Source: Tenrec ecaudatus (Eukaryota > Chordata > Mammalia > Afrosoricida > Tenrecidae). From it: 64,000 nt of DNA. The position numbers and the translations under genes are program-made. The stretch spans positions 10,040,584 to 10,104,583 of the forward strand of contig NC_134537.1 of NCBI RefSeq assembly GCF_050624435.1, given 5' to 3'. Positions 23,402 to 34,397 of this stretch are shown here, one piece after another; within the stretch, counting starts at the first letter, position 1; each line of letters begins with the position of its first letter. Below the pieces are notes generated by a model. It was not told the DNA's origin. It saw only the letters and a program-made list of their open reading frames with translations, and did no database searches.

Positions 23402-23903
23402 CGTGCTAGTCTGGATTAAGTAAAGAAACAGATTCATAGACACGCATGTGTGTAAGAGAGAGCTGTATATTAAAGAGCAATTGTATATTAAGAAAACATC
23501 CCAGTCCAGTCCAGATCAAGTCCATAAATCTGACATTAGCCTATATGTCCATTACCAGTCTCTAAGTTCTTCTTCAGACTCACGTAGCACATGCAATGAT
23601 GCCAAATGCAGGAAGAAGGCTCACAGGCCAGTGGGTGGAAAGTCTTGTGGATCCAGTGGTGGTGGAAGCACCTCAGAACTGGCGTGGGTCTCCACGTGGC
23701 TCTCCTAACTCCAGGGCTCTGGCCCTATCAGCGTAGCTCCATGTAGCTTGTCAACAGGAATGTCTCACAGGGAATGAGTGTGTATCTGGCCTCTAGTGAG
23801 CTATTTAACTCTCTTTGTGCCTCCCAAATGAAGTCATCTAGTCTGATTGACAGGCTAGACTCCACCCCTTTGCAAGTTGACAGAAGATTATGTAACTGCC
23901 ACA
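23402..23903 (-). mobile_element. ERVL-type solo LTR, copy 4
   Basis: A 502-bp reverse copy, CGTGCTAGTCTGGATTAAGT to ATTATGTAACTGCCACA. It contains GTGTAAGAGAGAGCTGTATA and TCACAGGCCAGTGGGTGGAA. Exact 5-bp duplications CTGAC lie at 23397-23401 and 23904-23908. Confidence 0.92.
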
Positions 23904-23940
23904 CTGACTGTGGATTAAATTGATAGGAACAGATGTAGGC

Positions 23941-24150
23941 TGTCTTAGGCTAGGTTCTCCAGAGAAAAGCAGTGTCATTTATGTATTGAAACATACATAG
24001 ATAGGGAGGTGTTTATTTCAAGGAAGCTACAGAAACTAGTGAGCGCCAAATCCATGAGCGAAGCATCAGGCTGGAAGTTTCTCTTGCCTCAGGGGGCTGC
24101 AGGGCTGATGAACCTTCATGACAGACTTGCTTCTTCTTTTATGAGTCTGT
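23941..24150 (-). mobile_element. LTR-like fragment, minus strand
   Basis: Starts TGTCTTAGGCTAGGTTCTCC, closely like the start of the LTR at 27432 (TGTCTTAGGCTAGGCTCTCT). Beyond the first 25 bases the two diverge, so they may be different LTR subfamilies. It could be the remnant of the 3' LTR of the provirus at 24995-27848. Confidence 0.5.
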
Positions 24151-24690
24151 GGCATTTTCTACAGTCTTCACCAGCACCATAATCCAAATGCGTCGATTTT
24201 CTTTTGGTCTTCCTTATCCCATGTCCAACTTTCAGATGCACATGAGGTGACTGAAAATATCAGAGCTTAGGTGAGGCACACCTTTGTCCTCCAAGTAGCA
24301 TCCTTGCATTTCAACACTTGAAAGTGGTCTTCTCAGCACAGTGCATCCTTCGAGCTCTGGACTGCTGCTTCCATGAGCCTTGATTGTGCATCCAAGCAAG
24401 ACAAATCCTGGATGCCTTCCATCTTTTCTCCATGGATCCTGAAGTGACCTGTTAGCCCAATTGTGAGATTTCGGTTTTCTGTACATTGAGTTGTCATCCA
24501 CAACGAAGGCGATTCCTGATTTTCATCAGCAAGCGCTTCAAGTCCTCCTCACTTTCAGCAAGCAAGGTTGTAAAAAGCCTTCCTCCGGTCCTGATACCAC
24601 GTTCTCCTTCGCATCATCCAACTTCTCTGAGGATTTGCTCAGCCTAGAGATGGAATACGTATGGCGAGAGGATACGACCCTGACACCCCC
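24150..24690 (-). mobile_element. RTE LINE fragment, minus strand
   Basis: Reverse complement of RTE coding sequence: GTCTTCCTTATCCCATGTCC, GACTGCTGCTTCCATGAGCC, TCATCAGCAAGCGCTTCAAG, TTCAGCAAGCAAGGTTGTAA and GGATTTGCTCAGCC. It covers the region around and after the reverse transcriptase. Disrupted. Confidence 0.85.
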
Positions 24691-24779
24691 GAGACCTTAT
24701 TTCCATCTATGTCATTACAGCCGATTGTTTGAGACCTGCAGTTCTTCCTCGGTCGCATTTGGAGTGCCTTTGACCCTGA

Positions 24780-24990
24780 GTGGGTGCATCCCCTGGCACT
24801 CCATCTGACAATGTTCTGCTGCTCTTGGTGAGGCTCTCGCCTTCTTTGTAGTCCGCTGTTAGTCTGAAAGCTCTGCGGAAGCCTGTTCACTTTGAATGTC
24901 CCTGCTGCTATTTGAAGCACCAGTGACATGCTTCCAAGATCACTGTAGCACATAAACCAGCACGGTACAACCACAGACAGAAAAATAGGT
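24780..24990 (-). mobile_element. Second afrotherian SINE family
   Basis: Carries GTAGTCCGCTGTTAGTCTGA, AAGCTCTGCGGAAGCCTGTT and ACATGCTTCCAAGATCACTG, matching the module at 9118, 2101 and 61400. The stretch 24691-24779 between it and the RTE is unassigned. Confidence 0.55.
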
Positions 24991-24994
24991 GGGA

Positions 24995-27414
24995 TGATGA
25001 GTGGGAAATATCGCTGACTTTGCCGGCAGACAGCAAACTCCTGGTGGTCCTTGAAAGCAGACACGGAGACCAATGCAGGAGCCAGATCGAACGCTGCACA
25101 CCAGGTACTACGGAATGTGTCCATGTGCTCAAGCAATGAAATCCCACATGGGACAGCAGCTGCTATCAGAATCAGGACCTTGCCGGATTTTTGGTAATCC
25201 ACTGGGATTCTCCAAGATCCACCTAGCGGCTGTTTGCACCAGCCGAATAGGTGCGTTGGATGGGGATGTGCTGCCGGGAAGCCCCCTCCCCCGCCCCGCC
25301 CCCCCACCATTCTTCAAGTCCTTGGTGTTAGTACTTAAATTTAATCTCTGTGGCCCCTCCAAGAATGTGGTACTACTTTCAGCTTCCTCTTTTCCAAGGT
25401 AGAGGCAGTTCACCTTGACTTTTACTACCATACTAGAAATAGCCCTTTGTCCACATACATCTCGGGGACCCAATGAGTGTGCTCTGTTGGTTGCTCAGTA
25501 GGCATTTGAGAATGGAGAACAATCATTATAGGATGGTTCAGGGACCCAAGGGCGCCTCTGTGAAATGAACCTGGGCTAAGAGCCCATTCATAGTCCCACT
25601 TCCATATATACCCCCTCCCACTCTGATGGTGGGCCACCGTCATGTTTGGGGTATGGCTATTTGGAAATAATGGGATCCTTTCTCCAGTGAACCCAGTATT
25701 CCCAGCCTTCAATGGGTGGTGGGTCTGTAAACTGATTCAAGTCTGAGAATTGATCTAGGAACCCAACTCTTCCGGGGATTGAAGGGGAGGCTGTCATTCA
25801 CCTCACCTATAATTTTTCTGCTTGTACAGATGAAGTATATATTTAGTAGATTTCCCATCTGTTTCATTCCTAGGGTCACCGTGCCTAAGTAGCCCATATG
25901 ATTCAAGCAGTGATGGTTGCGCCTTTGACTCTGATTGTCCATTAAGAGAACCACATACATCTTGCCTCTGGTGACTCAGTTCTGCCACTTGGCCCCTACC
26001 AACATGGGGTCTAATGAACCTCATTGTAGTTATGTGTCTCAATTCAGTCAGGGAGGTTTCTATTGCCAAATAGGACTTACATGGAAATAGCAATCACAGC
26101 AGTCTTCAAGGATGCTGAAGCTCCTTTCACCAAGGTGGTCCCCACTGTTGGGGTGAAAGGTGTATCCTCTGGGCTCTCAGTGGGTGGATCTGTGGGCCCG
26201 ACCTGATAAATTCCTTCACACAGGACAATTTCTCCAAGCCTTTGGGTGCTTTCTTCTAAGTCTACTAAAGCAGGTCAGACTTTTCACCTTGATTTAGTGT
26301 AGGCACTGCTGAATCCAGGCTCCAGTGAACCAAGCAAATAGGCTACTAGATCCTTTCCTAACTTCGCCAGCTAAAACATGGAATGAAGAATTTGTACTCA
26401 TTTGGCCCCTATCAATAAACTCTGATCCAACTTTATGTTCCTTGCACCATTGTTCTAGACTCCTCAGAATCATTCCCACCCAGATGCCCCAGGTTTCTGT
26501 TTGAATATATTAGAAAAATCAAGCTGTTCTTTCACTGCGTAATGTGTCTCCTCCTGTGTCACACTTCGTCCCTCACTTATTGGAATTCGCTGGGACTAGT
26601 AATAGGTCCTGGGAACCTGCACCAGTGTCTTATAAGGCATCTCCCCCAGGTAAAGTACTAGGTACCATCTCAGGGGTGATCTCAAGTGGTGGCTCAGGGT
26701 GTGGGGGTTAATCTGATTCAGTGGGATGGACAGGAAAATAGATTTACTGGGTAAGGAGGTTTTGCAGACAAGGATGGACTGAGAGATGGGACTATGAGGG
26801 ATGGTTCTGTTGGCAGGACTAAGAGGGATGGTTCTGTGGGTGAAATTTAGGGGCACAGTGTCCCCAGCCTCCAGGTTATTGTCACATTCGACCCCATTCC
26901 AAGTCTTAGGGTTTCTTCTGAATCACTTTTCTGGCTTCAACTTCGGACGCGGTTTGAGGTTGGGAATTCAGTCGGTATTGTTATTTTGCTGTTCTCATCA
27001 TTATCCTGTGAGTTTGATTGTTAGCACGGTTGCTCTGTCACTATAAAGAGCCAAGACTTTCTTTATGACCCAAGTGGCCACCTTCAGGTCTTCTTTGTGG
27101 TGCCTGAGCTGAGACAATGAAGCTTTGAGCTCATCGCTTTCTTGCACCAATTTATCTAGCCAGAGAGGACCCACCATCCAGCTTCTTGATACTTCTTGAT
27201 CTGACAGATTTGTAGAAAAGTCTCAGATCCGTCGTCACCGTGAGCCTTTTCCATCACAAATATCTGATACTGTGTGTATTTCCACGACCACGTCACACCG
27301 TGGATTAGCAGGGCCCTCTCTACCATGAGAGGCAAAGTCATACGCTCCTTTAAGACTAGCCAGACTTGAGAACGAATTCAGAAAATGTATCCTTATGATC
27401 TAGTTCCTCCAGAA
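24995..27414 (-). pseudogene. Degenerate ERVL-like provirus, internal region
   Basis: Reads on the minus strand from a primer site near 27415 downwards. The upstream part (about 27400-25400) lies where gag and protease would be; it holds only short broken frames with no motif I can name. The clear part is a reverse transcriptase segment at about 25240-24970, with WRIPVDY, AAVP and AFDLA in the order of ERVL-type Pol. It is cut off by SINE and RTE sequence; RNase H, integrase and any env are missing. There is no complete gene. ERVL assignment rests on the RT motifs and the Leu-type primer site. Confidence 0.7.
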
Positions 27415-27429
27415 CCACTCCTGATGTCA
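27415..27429 (-). other. Retroviral primer binding site, tRNA-Leu-like
   Basis: On the minus strand this reads TGACATCAGGAGTGG directly after the LTR end. It resembles the ERVL-type tRNA-Leu site (TGGTGTCAGGAGTGG) at 12 of 15 positions by memory of that site. Confidence 0.6.
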
Positions 27430-27431
27430 CA

Positions 27432-27848
27432 TGTCTTAGGCTAGGCTCTCTAGAGGAACAAAGTCAGTAAGCTGGGGGGGGGGGGCGGTGGGCGCATCTC
27501 ACAGTTGTGGAGGCTAGTGCGTCTCAAGTCTAGGGGCCAGCCATGAGGCTGGAGCCTTGGGAGACTTTCCCTGACTCACATGGTAGCAGAGGCTGGGGAA
27601 CATTGGCCGGTTAAACTGGGACGTGCTGGCTCAGAGGGTTGTGGGAACTGTCCAGCCCCCAAATCTGCAGAACAGAGGAGGTAGAGTCAGATGCAGATGA
27701 GAGTGAGAGCAAGAGAGAGCGAGTTTTGCCATAAAAACCATATACATTGGATGCAGGCCACGCCCCCACAGAAACTTCAGACTGAAAAAAGCGGGGCGCG
27801 GGGGGTTTAATTTCTTAATCCCGAGAGTCCTGGCATAAAGTTGACGCA
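27432..27848 (-). mobile_element. 5' LTR of ERVL-like provirus
   Basis: On the minus strand it runs from TGCGTCAACTTTATGCCAGG to GAGCCTAGCCTAAGACA, i.e. TG...CA ends, and is followed by the primer site. It includes a G run (27474-27486). The limits are set by eye. Confidence 0.6.
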
Positions 27849-28093
27849 TAGCTTAGACTATGATATAGATTTCTGAGAATGGGGAAGAAAAATTACACAT
27901 TTCCTGGGTTCCTTCCAGAACACTGTCCTGAAGCCTAATGTTTTAAAAAAAACCAAAAGCTGTCTTCTCCATTTTATTTATAGACTTAGATGAGAAGGGA
28001 ATTTAATCATCAAGTACCATCTGTACTTTCTAAATGGCAGCTCTTGACCCTACAAAATAACTGACAGAATGAGGGGGGGGGGAGTAACTTTTT

Positions 28094-29427
28094 TTTTTTT
28101 AGATCATTTTATTGGGGGAACATACAACTCTTCTCACAATCCATCCATCCATCGATTGTGTCAGGCACATTTGTGCATTTGCTGCCATCATCATTCTCAA
28201 AACATTTGCTTTCTACTTGAGCCCTCAGTTTCAGCTTTTTGTTTCCCCCCCTCCCTCATGAACCTTTGATAATTTATAAATTATTATTTTGTCATATCTT
28301 ACACTGTCCGACGTCTCCCCTCACCCACGTCTCTGTTGTCTGTCCACCAGCGAGGGGGTTATATGTAGATCCTTGTAATCAGTTCCCCCTTTCTACCCCA
28401 CCTTCCTTTCATTCCACCCTCCCTGTATCGCCACTCTCAACACTGGTCCTGAGGGATTAATCTGTCCTGGATTCCCTGTGTTTCCAGCTCCTATCTGTAC
28501 CAGTGTACATCCTCTGGTCTAGCTGGATTTGTAAGGTAGAATTGGGATCATGATAGTGGGAGAGAGGAAGCATTAAAGAACTAGAAAAAGGTTTTAGGTT
28601 TCATCATTGCTATACTACACCCTGACTGGCTCATCTTCTCCCTGAGACCCTTATATAAGGGGATGTCTAGTTACCTACAGATGGGCTTTGGGTTCCCACT
28701 CTGCACTCTCCCTCTTACACAATGATATAATTTTCTTGTTCTTTGATGCCTGATACCTGATCCCATTGACACTTCATGATCACACAGGCTGGTGTGCTTC
28801 TTGCATGTAGTCATTGTTGCTTCTCAGCTAGATGGCTGCTTGTTTACTTTCAAGCCTTTAAGACTACAGATACTATATCGTTTGATAGCCGGGCACCATC
28901 AGCTTTCTTCACCACATTTGCTTATGCACCCACTTTGTCTTCAGCAATCATGTCGGGCAGATGAGCATCATGGGATGCCAGTTTAATAGAACAAAGTGTT
29001 TCTGCATTGAGGGCATATTTGAGTGGAGGCCCAAGGTCCACCTGCTACCTTATTACTAAACCTGTAAATATATGCACATAGATCTATTTCCCCATCATTA
29101 TATATAAATATATTTACATATGTACATGCCTGTATTTAGACCTCTATAAGTTCCCTTTGCCTCCTATCTCTTTCCTCTATTTCCTTTTACTTTCTTCTTG
29201 TCCACTATCATGCTTAGCCTTCATTTGGGTTTCAGGAATTCCTCTCGGTTACATTGCCCTTGATCAAGCCCTACCAGGCCTCCTACTTCATCCTCACCAT
29301 CGATATTGGATCACTTGTTGTTCCCTTGTCCCTGGGTTTGTTAACACCCACTTCAGTTCCTCTGCCTCCCCCTCTCCCATGTCCCTCTGGAACTGTCAGT
29401 CCCATTGTTTTCTCTTCCAAATTGTTT
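28094..29427 (-). mobile_element. 5'-truncated L1, 3' region only, minus strand
   Basis: Starts with a T run (poly-A of the minus strand) then AGATCATTTTATTGGGGGAA. It matches, in reverse, the 3' region of the L1 at 16623-19401, ending at a point equivalent to about 18070 of that copy (TCTTCCAAATTGTTT). GGGGGAGTAACTTTT is present on both sides (about 28079-28093 and 29429-29443), a target duplication. The frames inside are repeat sequence. Confidence 0.92.
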
Positions 29428-29443
29428 AGGGGGAGTAACTTTT

Positions 29444-29689
29444 ATTGAGTTGCTGCTATGTCATCACAATAATTTTATGAAGCAGTTGTTTTCTTTTTTG
29501 TTAATACTAGTTTAGTTTTTAATAAGTCTTCAAATCATATGGTACATATTCTTGTTTCTTTAATTTTCCAAAAGGATTTTGGAAGTTAGTATTTTATGTA
29601 AAGCCAGTTTGTAAAGAAACAATTCCAAGACACTCATATATGTCTAAGAGAGAACTTTATATCAGTTATTTTCAAATGTACTCGGGGAT
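29444..29689. other. Unannotated stretch
   Basis: AT-rich sequence, no recognised feature. Confidence 0.4.
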
Positions 29690-29830
29690 GAAATGGACAC
29701 TTGGAGGTGACATGATTTGCCCAGGGTCTTACAGTTAATGGAGCACAGCACCTGAATTTGAACTAAGCCCTGGGTGAACCCCGAGTTCACCCTGTTCCCA
29801 TAACATGGGGCTGCTGTGGGCCTCTACTGT
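29690..29830 (-). mobile_element. MIR fossil, minus strand
   Basis: TGACATGATTTGCCCAGGGT, CTTACAGTTAATGGAGCA and CCTGAATTTGAACTAAG are the reversed MIR core and tRNA-derived portion. Confidence 0.6.
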
Positions 29831-30609
29831 ACTGAACTACCTACAAAGAAGGATTTTCTGAATTGCATGCGATAGCTGTCTCTATCCTTTAAAAGCTCCA
29901 TGAGCAGAGAAAGGAAGTACTTTTATTTTGAATGCTTAGCATCTGTTCAGAGATTTATGGGGTAAATAGCATAGCGGCCAACTGTAATTTTGAAATATCA
30001 CAGTTTTGAAAGGTTCTCCTGACCTAACTTAACAGAAATACGCCGTACCAAGTAAAGCTGAAGAAAGACCAGCATTAAAATGGTTTCAGTCAGTGTTTTG
30101 GATTTTGCTCTGTGATCCAAGCCAAGAGGTAGCATGGGTCAACTAAGGAGGCCAAGTTAACCATTAACTTGAGGGCAGAAAGTCAACAATAAGCACATTC
30201 TTTGCACAGCTCTGCCCATACTCTAGCAAATATTAACATATATGGGCTAGTATCTTTTCCTGTGGTCATGCAGGTGTGTTTGATACACCTGCAAAGTGCC
30301 CGTGAGGAAGCAATCATCCAATATTGGTTCCTTTGATGGCAGAGGCCCCAGACAGTGACTTATGTACGTCCCACAGCCAGTTAGAAGAGCTGGGTCCCTC
30401 TGTGATGGCTGGCTACCTGCATTCTGGTTGACACCGCCGCAGGGGGTGGCATGGCTGCTTCTCCTGAGGAGGCAGGGATGAGCTCGCTGCCCGCTAAGAT
30501 GCGATGCTGCATCAGCTGCTGAAACGGAAGACAAATTCTCGCAGTCCTCGTTGATCTTCTACCTCTAGAACTTCCTCAGAACTTTCCTGCTTGCTTTTTT
30601 CTAGAAGCT
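29831..30609. other. Unannotated stretch
   Basis: No gene recognised. AAAAGCTCCATGAGCAGAGA near 29890 may be a short L2 remnant. Confidence 0.4.
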
Positions 30610-30800
30610 GCATGCCACAGTGAAAAGGGCGTGGACTTGGAGCCAGATGGGTCTTAGTTCACGGCCGCTCCCTGCCAAGGGGCAGTTGAGTGACAGGCTA
30701 AGTTGCCATCTCTGCTTGCCCTCCACTTCCCCAATGGTAAGATGAAAATATCTCTCTTATTTGTATCACATATAACACAGCCACATAAATAACATGCACA
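30610..30800 (+). mobile_element. MIR fossil, plus strand
   Basis: CCACAGTGAAAAGGGCGTGG, ACTTGGAGCCAGATGGGTCT and a later GGTAAGATGAAAATATCTCT, in MIR order. Confidence 0.65.
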
Positions 30801-30949
30801 ACATGCATAGGAAACTAATGCATGAGAGGGGTGTTCAGTGCGCAGAAACCATAAGGTGTACATTATGTGTGTGAAGGTAAAATACTCCATTAAGGACTCT
30901 AAAGGATGCTGATTATACAGACAGTCATTGGCCAGAGCTGCCGGCCACC

Positions 30950-31385
30950 AAGTCAACTTCTCATGGCTGCGTGCCCACCCCGTGGAGTCTGGTTTCTGCC
31001 TCTTCCACAAAGAGCCTGGCGACTCTCAAGGATCAGCTTTTCCAGAATCTTCTCAAGGAAGAGCAGACCCCTTCCGAATAGGATGATGAGTGTTGAGGTG
31101 GGTGCTGTTGGCCTGCCTGTGATATCAGTAGCCGAATGAGGGACTTGGCCAATGAACTTGCTCCTGTGGATATCATGGAAGATAAAACTGTTGGGTGAAA
31201 TGATGGATCTTCTTTTCCTTTGAACACCAGAAATGGTCTCTGATAAAGATGAGGATGTAACTGCAAACTCCAAATCGATTATTATCCCAGCCAGAGCCCG
31301 TAGGCGGGAGGGAGGACGTCGTCTTAACTGGGTCCAGTGCAACATTAGCATCTTCAAATGCATCATTCCCAGCATCGTACAGCAC
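30950..31385 (-). other. Unidentified open region on minus strand
   Basis: Three overlapping minus-strand frames (70-140 residues) cover this stretch, with phrases such as YDAGNDAFEDANVALDP and TSSSLSETISGVQ. Useful-looking peptide switches frame, which would fit a decayed retrocopy. I do not recognise the source and see no poly-A, so it may be chance. Confidence 0.2.
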
Positions 31386-31892
31386 AGCCCAAGCTGCTCA
31401 TGGCTTGCTGTTTCTAATCCAGAGGGTCTCCTTACCCATGTCCCTCAGAAGATAGGTGACTTCCCCAAGAACCATGTTATTGTTTGGGTTGCGATCTAGA
31501 TTTGAGTTACCTAGTGGAGAAGAAGCAGGACGTCACTCCTTTCAGCTGTCATGAATGGGGTCCCTGGGGGACATGGAGACTCCAGTGTGCTGGTTTGCAG
31601 TAGCGTGAATATTGCTGGTGTCTCCCTGAAAATCCTGCACCCTGCTTAAGTGCTGATGGAGATATAGAACTGTGGGAAGAGGTCCACCAATAGGTGGTGG
31701 ACAGTGCTTATGAGGCAATCAAACTGAAAGACTCTACTTCCTGGGCCATTGAGCTATCTGGGGCCAACTTGACAGAAAATAGAATGAAGAACCTTGGGGA
31801 GGTGCACACATTTTCCACCATGATGAAAGGACTCTGTGGATTTGAAGATGACTTCTTCTTCATTGTCCCATGCATCCTGAGATAGAATGGAA
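31386..31892. other. Unannotated stretch
   Basis: A 63-codon frame at 31694-31885 has no recognisable motif. Possibly an old LTR next to the one that follows. Confidence 0.35.
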
Positions 31893-32208
31893 TCTTGAAA
31901 TGACACCGAATGCAGGAAGATCACAGGCCAGTGGGTGGAAAGTCTTGTGGATTCAGTGGTGGTAGAAGCATCTCAGCACTGACAGGGGTCTCCATGTGGA
32001 TCTTCCAGCTCCCAGGGCTCTGGCTGCCATCAGCATAGCTCCATGGGGCCTGTTGTCTGCCATGTCTCACAGGGAGTGAGCTTGTGTTCCCTCCCCCCAC
32101 CGCTCCAGCCAGCTATTTATCTCCTTAAGCTGTGACCTGATTGACAGGCTAAACTCCACCCCTTCACTTGTAAGTCTCACATTGACAACAGATTATGTAA
32201 CTACCACA
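31893..32208 (-). mobile_element. ERVL-type LTR, copy 5, truncated
   Basis: Only the part from GACACCGAATGCAGGAAGAT to TATGTAACTACCACA is present. The terminal third with the AGAGCTTTATAT block is missing. Confidence 0.85.
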
Positions 32209-32607
32209 CCTATCATGTATAATTCTAATTCTAAATTGGTTAGCATAAAATCATTCTACCATCTCTGAGACACCACTGCCAATGGGTTTACTATGTGTGA
32301 TAAAGCTTCTAGTACCTTCATTCAACAGGACAAGCCCAATCTTCTTCCTGATCCCATCTTGGGCTCCAATGTGTAAATGAAATATCGTATGTCTTGTGCG
32401 TAACTTTCCTAACTGTTCTTATTTTGTGGACAATATTTATCAGAGTAGTGTATTTGCCATGTAATATAAAAATTTACATATAAACAACACAACTATCTTT
32501 TATACCAACTAAAACACCAAATAAACCATCAACAGTGAAAGAAAAACAAAAAGAAAATAATTGATAAGTTCCATCAATAATTATTACTCACTGGTCATAA
32601 TTTACAC
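32209..32607. other. Unannotated AT-rich stretch
   Basis: No gene or confident repeat recognised. Confidence 0.45.
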
Positions 32608-32985
32608 TATGGGAACCCTGCTGGTACAGCAGTTGAGTGCTTCGTTGCTAACTGAACAGTAGTTCAAAGCCACCCAGTGGCTCCTCAGGAGAGGGACCTG
32701 TGATATGCCATCTTGTTGGTTCCTACTCATAGCAACCCTACAGGACAGGGCAGAATGTTCCTGCAGTGTTCTGAGACTGTAGCTCTTTACAGGAGTAGAA
32801 AGCCGGCCTTTCTGTCACGGAATGGTTGGTGGGTTTGAACTGTTAACATTGAGGTTAAGAGCACAATGTGTAGCCACGATGCCAGCATAAAGATTGGGGC
32901 TTAAAAACACTATGGGATATTCCTACTCTGGTGCCTGGGGTTACCAAGAGGTGGGAATTGATTCTATAACACAGAACAACAGCAG
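32608..32985 (+). mobile_element. AfroSINE split by a second AfroSINE
   Basis: The plus-strand copy starts GGGAACCCTGCTGGTACAGC and stops near 32700. A minus-strand copy occupies about 32702-32885 (TACTCATAGCAACCCTACAG to AGAGCACAATGTGTAGCC). The tail of the first copy (GGTTACCAAGAGGTGGGAAT) resumes near 32890. Confidence 0.8.
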
Positions 32986-33467
32986 CAAGATTTAACCAGC
33001 AATTAGGGTGATTTTCCAATAAGCAGCAGGAACACAATCCAAAAGTCTGACTGACTACAGCTAAAATCACTGGTTTGATTAATGAAGAATCTGCATGGTT
33101 TCCCAATCTTCTGCCAAATCCCTACCCACCTACCACGAAAAACAAAAAGAAATCTTTTACTAGGAAAATAAAATTTAATGATACAACTAGGTACTGAATT
33201 TCACGAGACAGGCACAGGAACGCCAAATTCTGAAGAAATAATTTAGGTGTTATTTCAAATGATAAACTTTAAATATATACTGAACTTAAGCAAATGCTCA
33301 CATTTATCCCCAGACTTAAATATAAAAATGCCTTTCTAGTCCCGAGAAAAGAGGAGACTGATGAACACGAGCACATCAAAGTGGAGAGAAAAGGAGGAGG
33401 AGTCTGGGAAAACAGGGATGGTGACTGATGGAAAGAAAGCACGCCAGGAATTGGAGTAGTATTTCTA
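32986..33467. other. Unannotated AT-rich stretch
   Basis: No gene or confident repeat recognised. Confidence 0.45.
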
Positions 33468-34397
33468 GTATTATGGGTTGGATTGTGCTCTCTAAAAATA
33501 TTTTTTAAGTCCTAGCCTCGAGTCCCCGTGAACGTAAGCTTGTCTGGAAATAGGGTCTTTGAAATGTTGTCCGTTAACAAGAGGTCATCCTGGAGTGGGG
33601 CTGGTCGCCACCCATTGTGGCGAGTGTCCTTATACAAGGGCAGAAGAATGATGAAAGGAAGGTGGCCTTGTGAAAAGAGAGGCAGAAATTGAAAATATGT
33701 ATCCAGAAGTCACAGAACCCCGACAAGCTAGGAAATACCTCTAGTCCAGGTAGACTAGAGAAACAAATCCAGACCACTCATATGTGTGTAAAAAAGAGCT
33801 TTATATCGAAGGGTAATAGTATATTAAGGAAACCTTCCAGCCCAGTCCAGATCAAGTCCATAAGTCTGATGTTATACCATATGTCAATACTAGTCCATAA
33901 ATCCCTCTTCAGACTCACTCAGCACATGCTTTGATGGTGAATGCAGGAAGAAAGATCACAGGCCAGTGAGTGGAAAGTCTTGTGGATCCAGTGGCAGTGG
34001 AAGAATCTCAGTGCTGACAGGGGGCTCCACATGGCTCCTACAGCTCCAGGGCTCTAGCGTAGTTCCATGTGTCTTGTCAGCAGGAAAACAAATCAGAGTC
34101 TGTCTGTATCTAGCCTCTAGTCAGCTATTTATCTCCTTCGTGCCTCTAAATTAGGTCATCAAGCTTCAACCTGATTGACAAGCTAGGCTCCACCCCTTCG
34201 CAAGTTGACAGGAGATTATGTAACTGCCACAGCCCTGGATTAGAGTCTTTCCCCTCAGGCTCCTCACCAGGGAACACCAAAGACTGGTGCCCTGATTAAG
34301 GACTTTCAGTCTGTAGAATTGTGAGTCATTACATTTCTACTCTCCTAAGTCACCCAATTTGTGGTTCTTTGTTACAGCTGTCCTAAGAAATGCAGAC
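33468..34397 (+). mobile_element. MLT1-type MaLR LTR, split
   Basis: ATTATGGGTTGGATTGTG, GAAATAGGGTCTTTGAAATG, GTGTCCTTATACAAGGGCAG and, after the insertion, TCACCCAATTTGTGGTTCTT and CCTAAGAAATGCA follow the MLT1 LTR from start to end. The younger LTR at 33739-34231 interrupts it. Confidence 0.85.
33739..34231 (-). mobile_element. ERVL-type solo LTR, copy 6 (inside MLT1)
   Basis: CTAGTCCAGGTAGACTAGAG to GATTATGTAACTGCCACA, with AAAAGAGCTTTATATCGAAG and TCACAGGCCAGTGAGTGGAA. The first TGTG is eroded and no clear target duplication is visible. Confidence 0.88.

Noticed and set aside
24639-25310. 223-codon minus-strand frame as a host gene
   Set aside because: Its middle resembles ERVL-type reverse transcriptase and its ends run into unrelated SINE and RTE sequence; it is a composite of decayed repeats.
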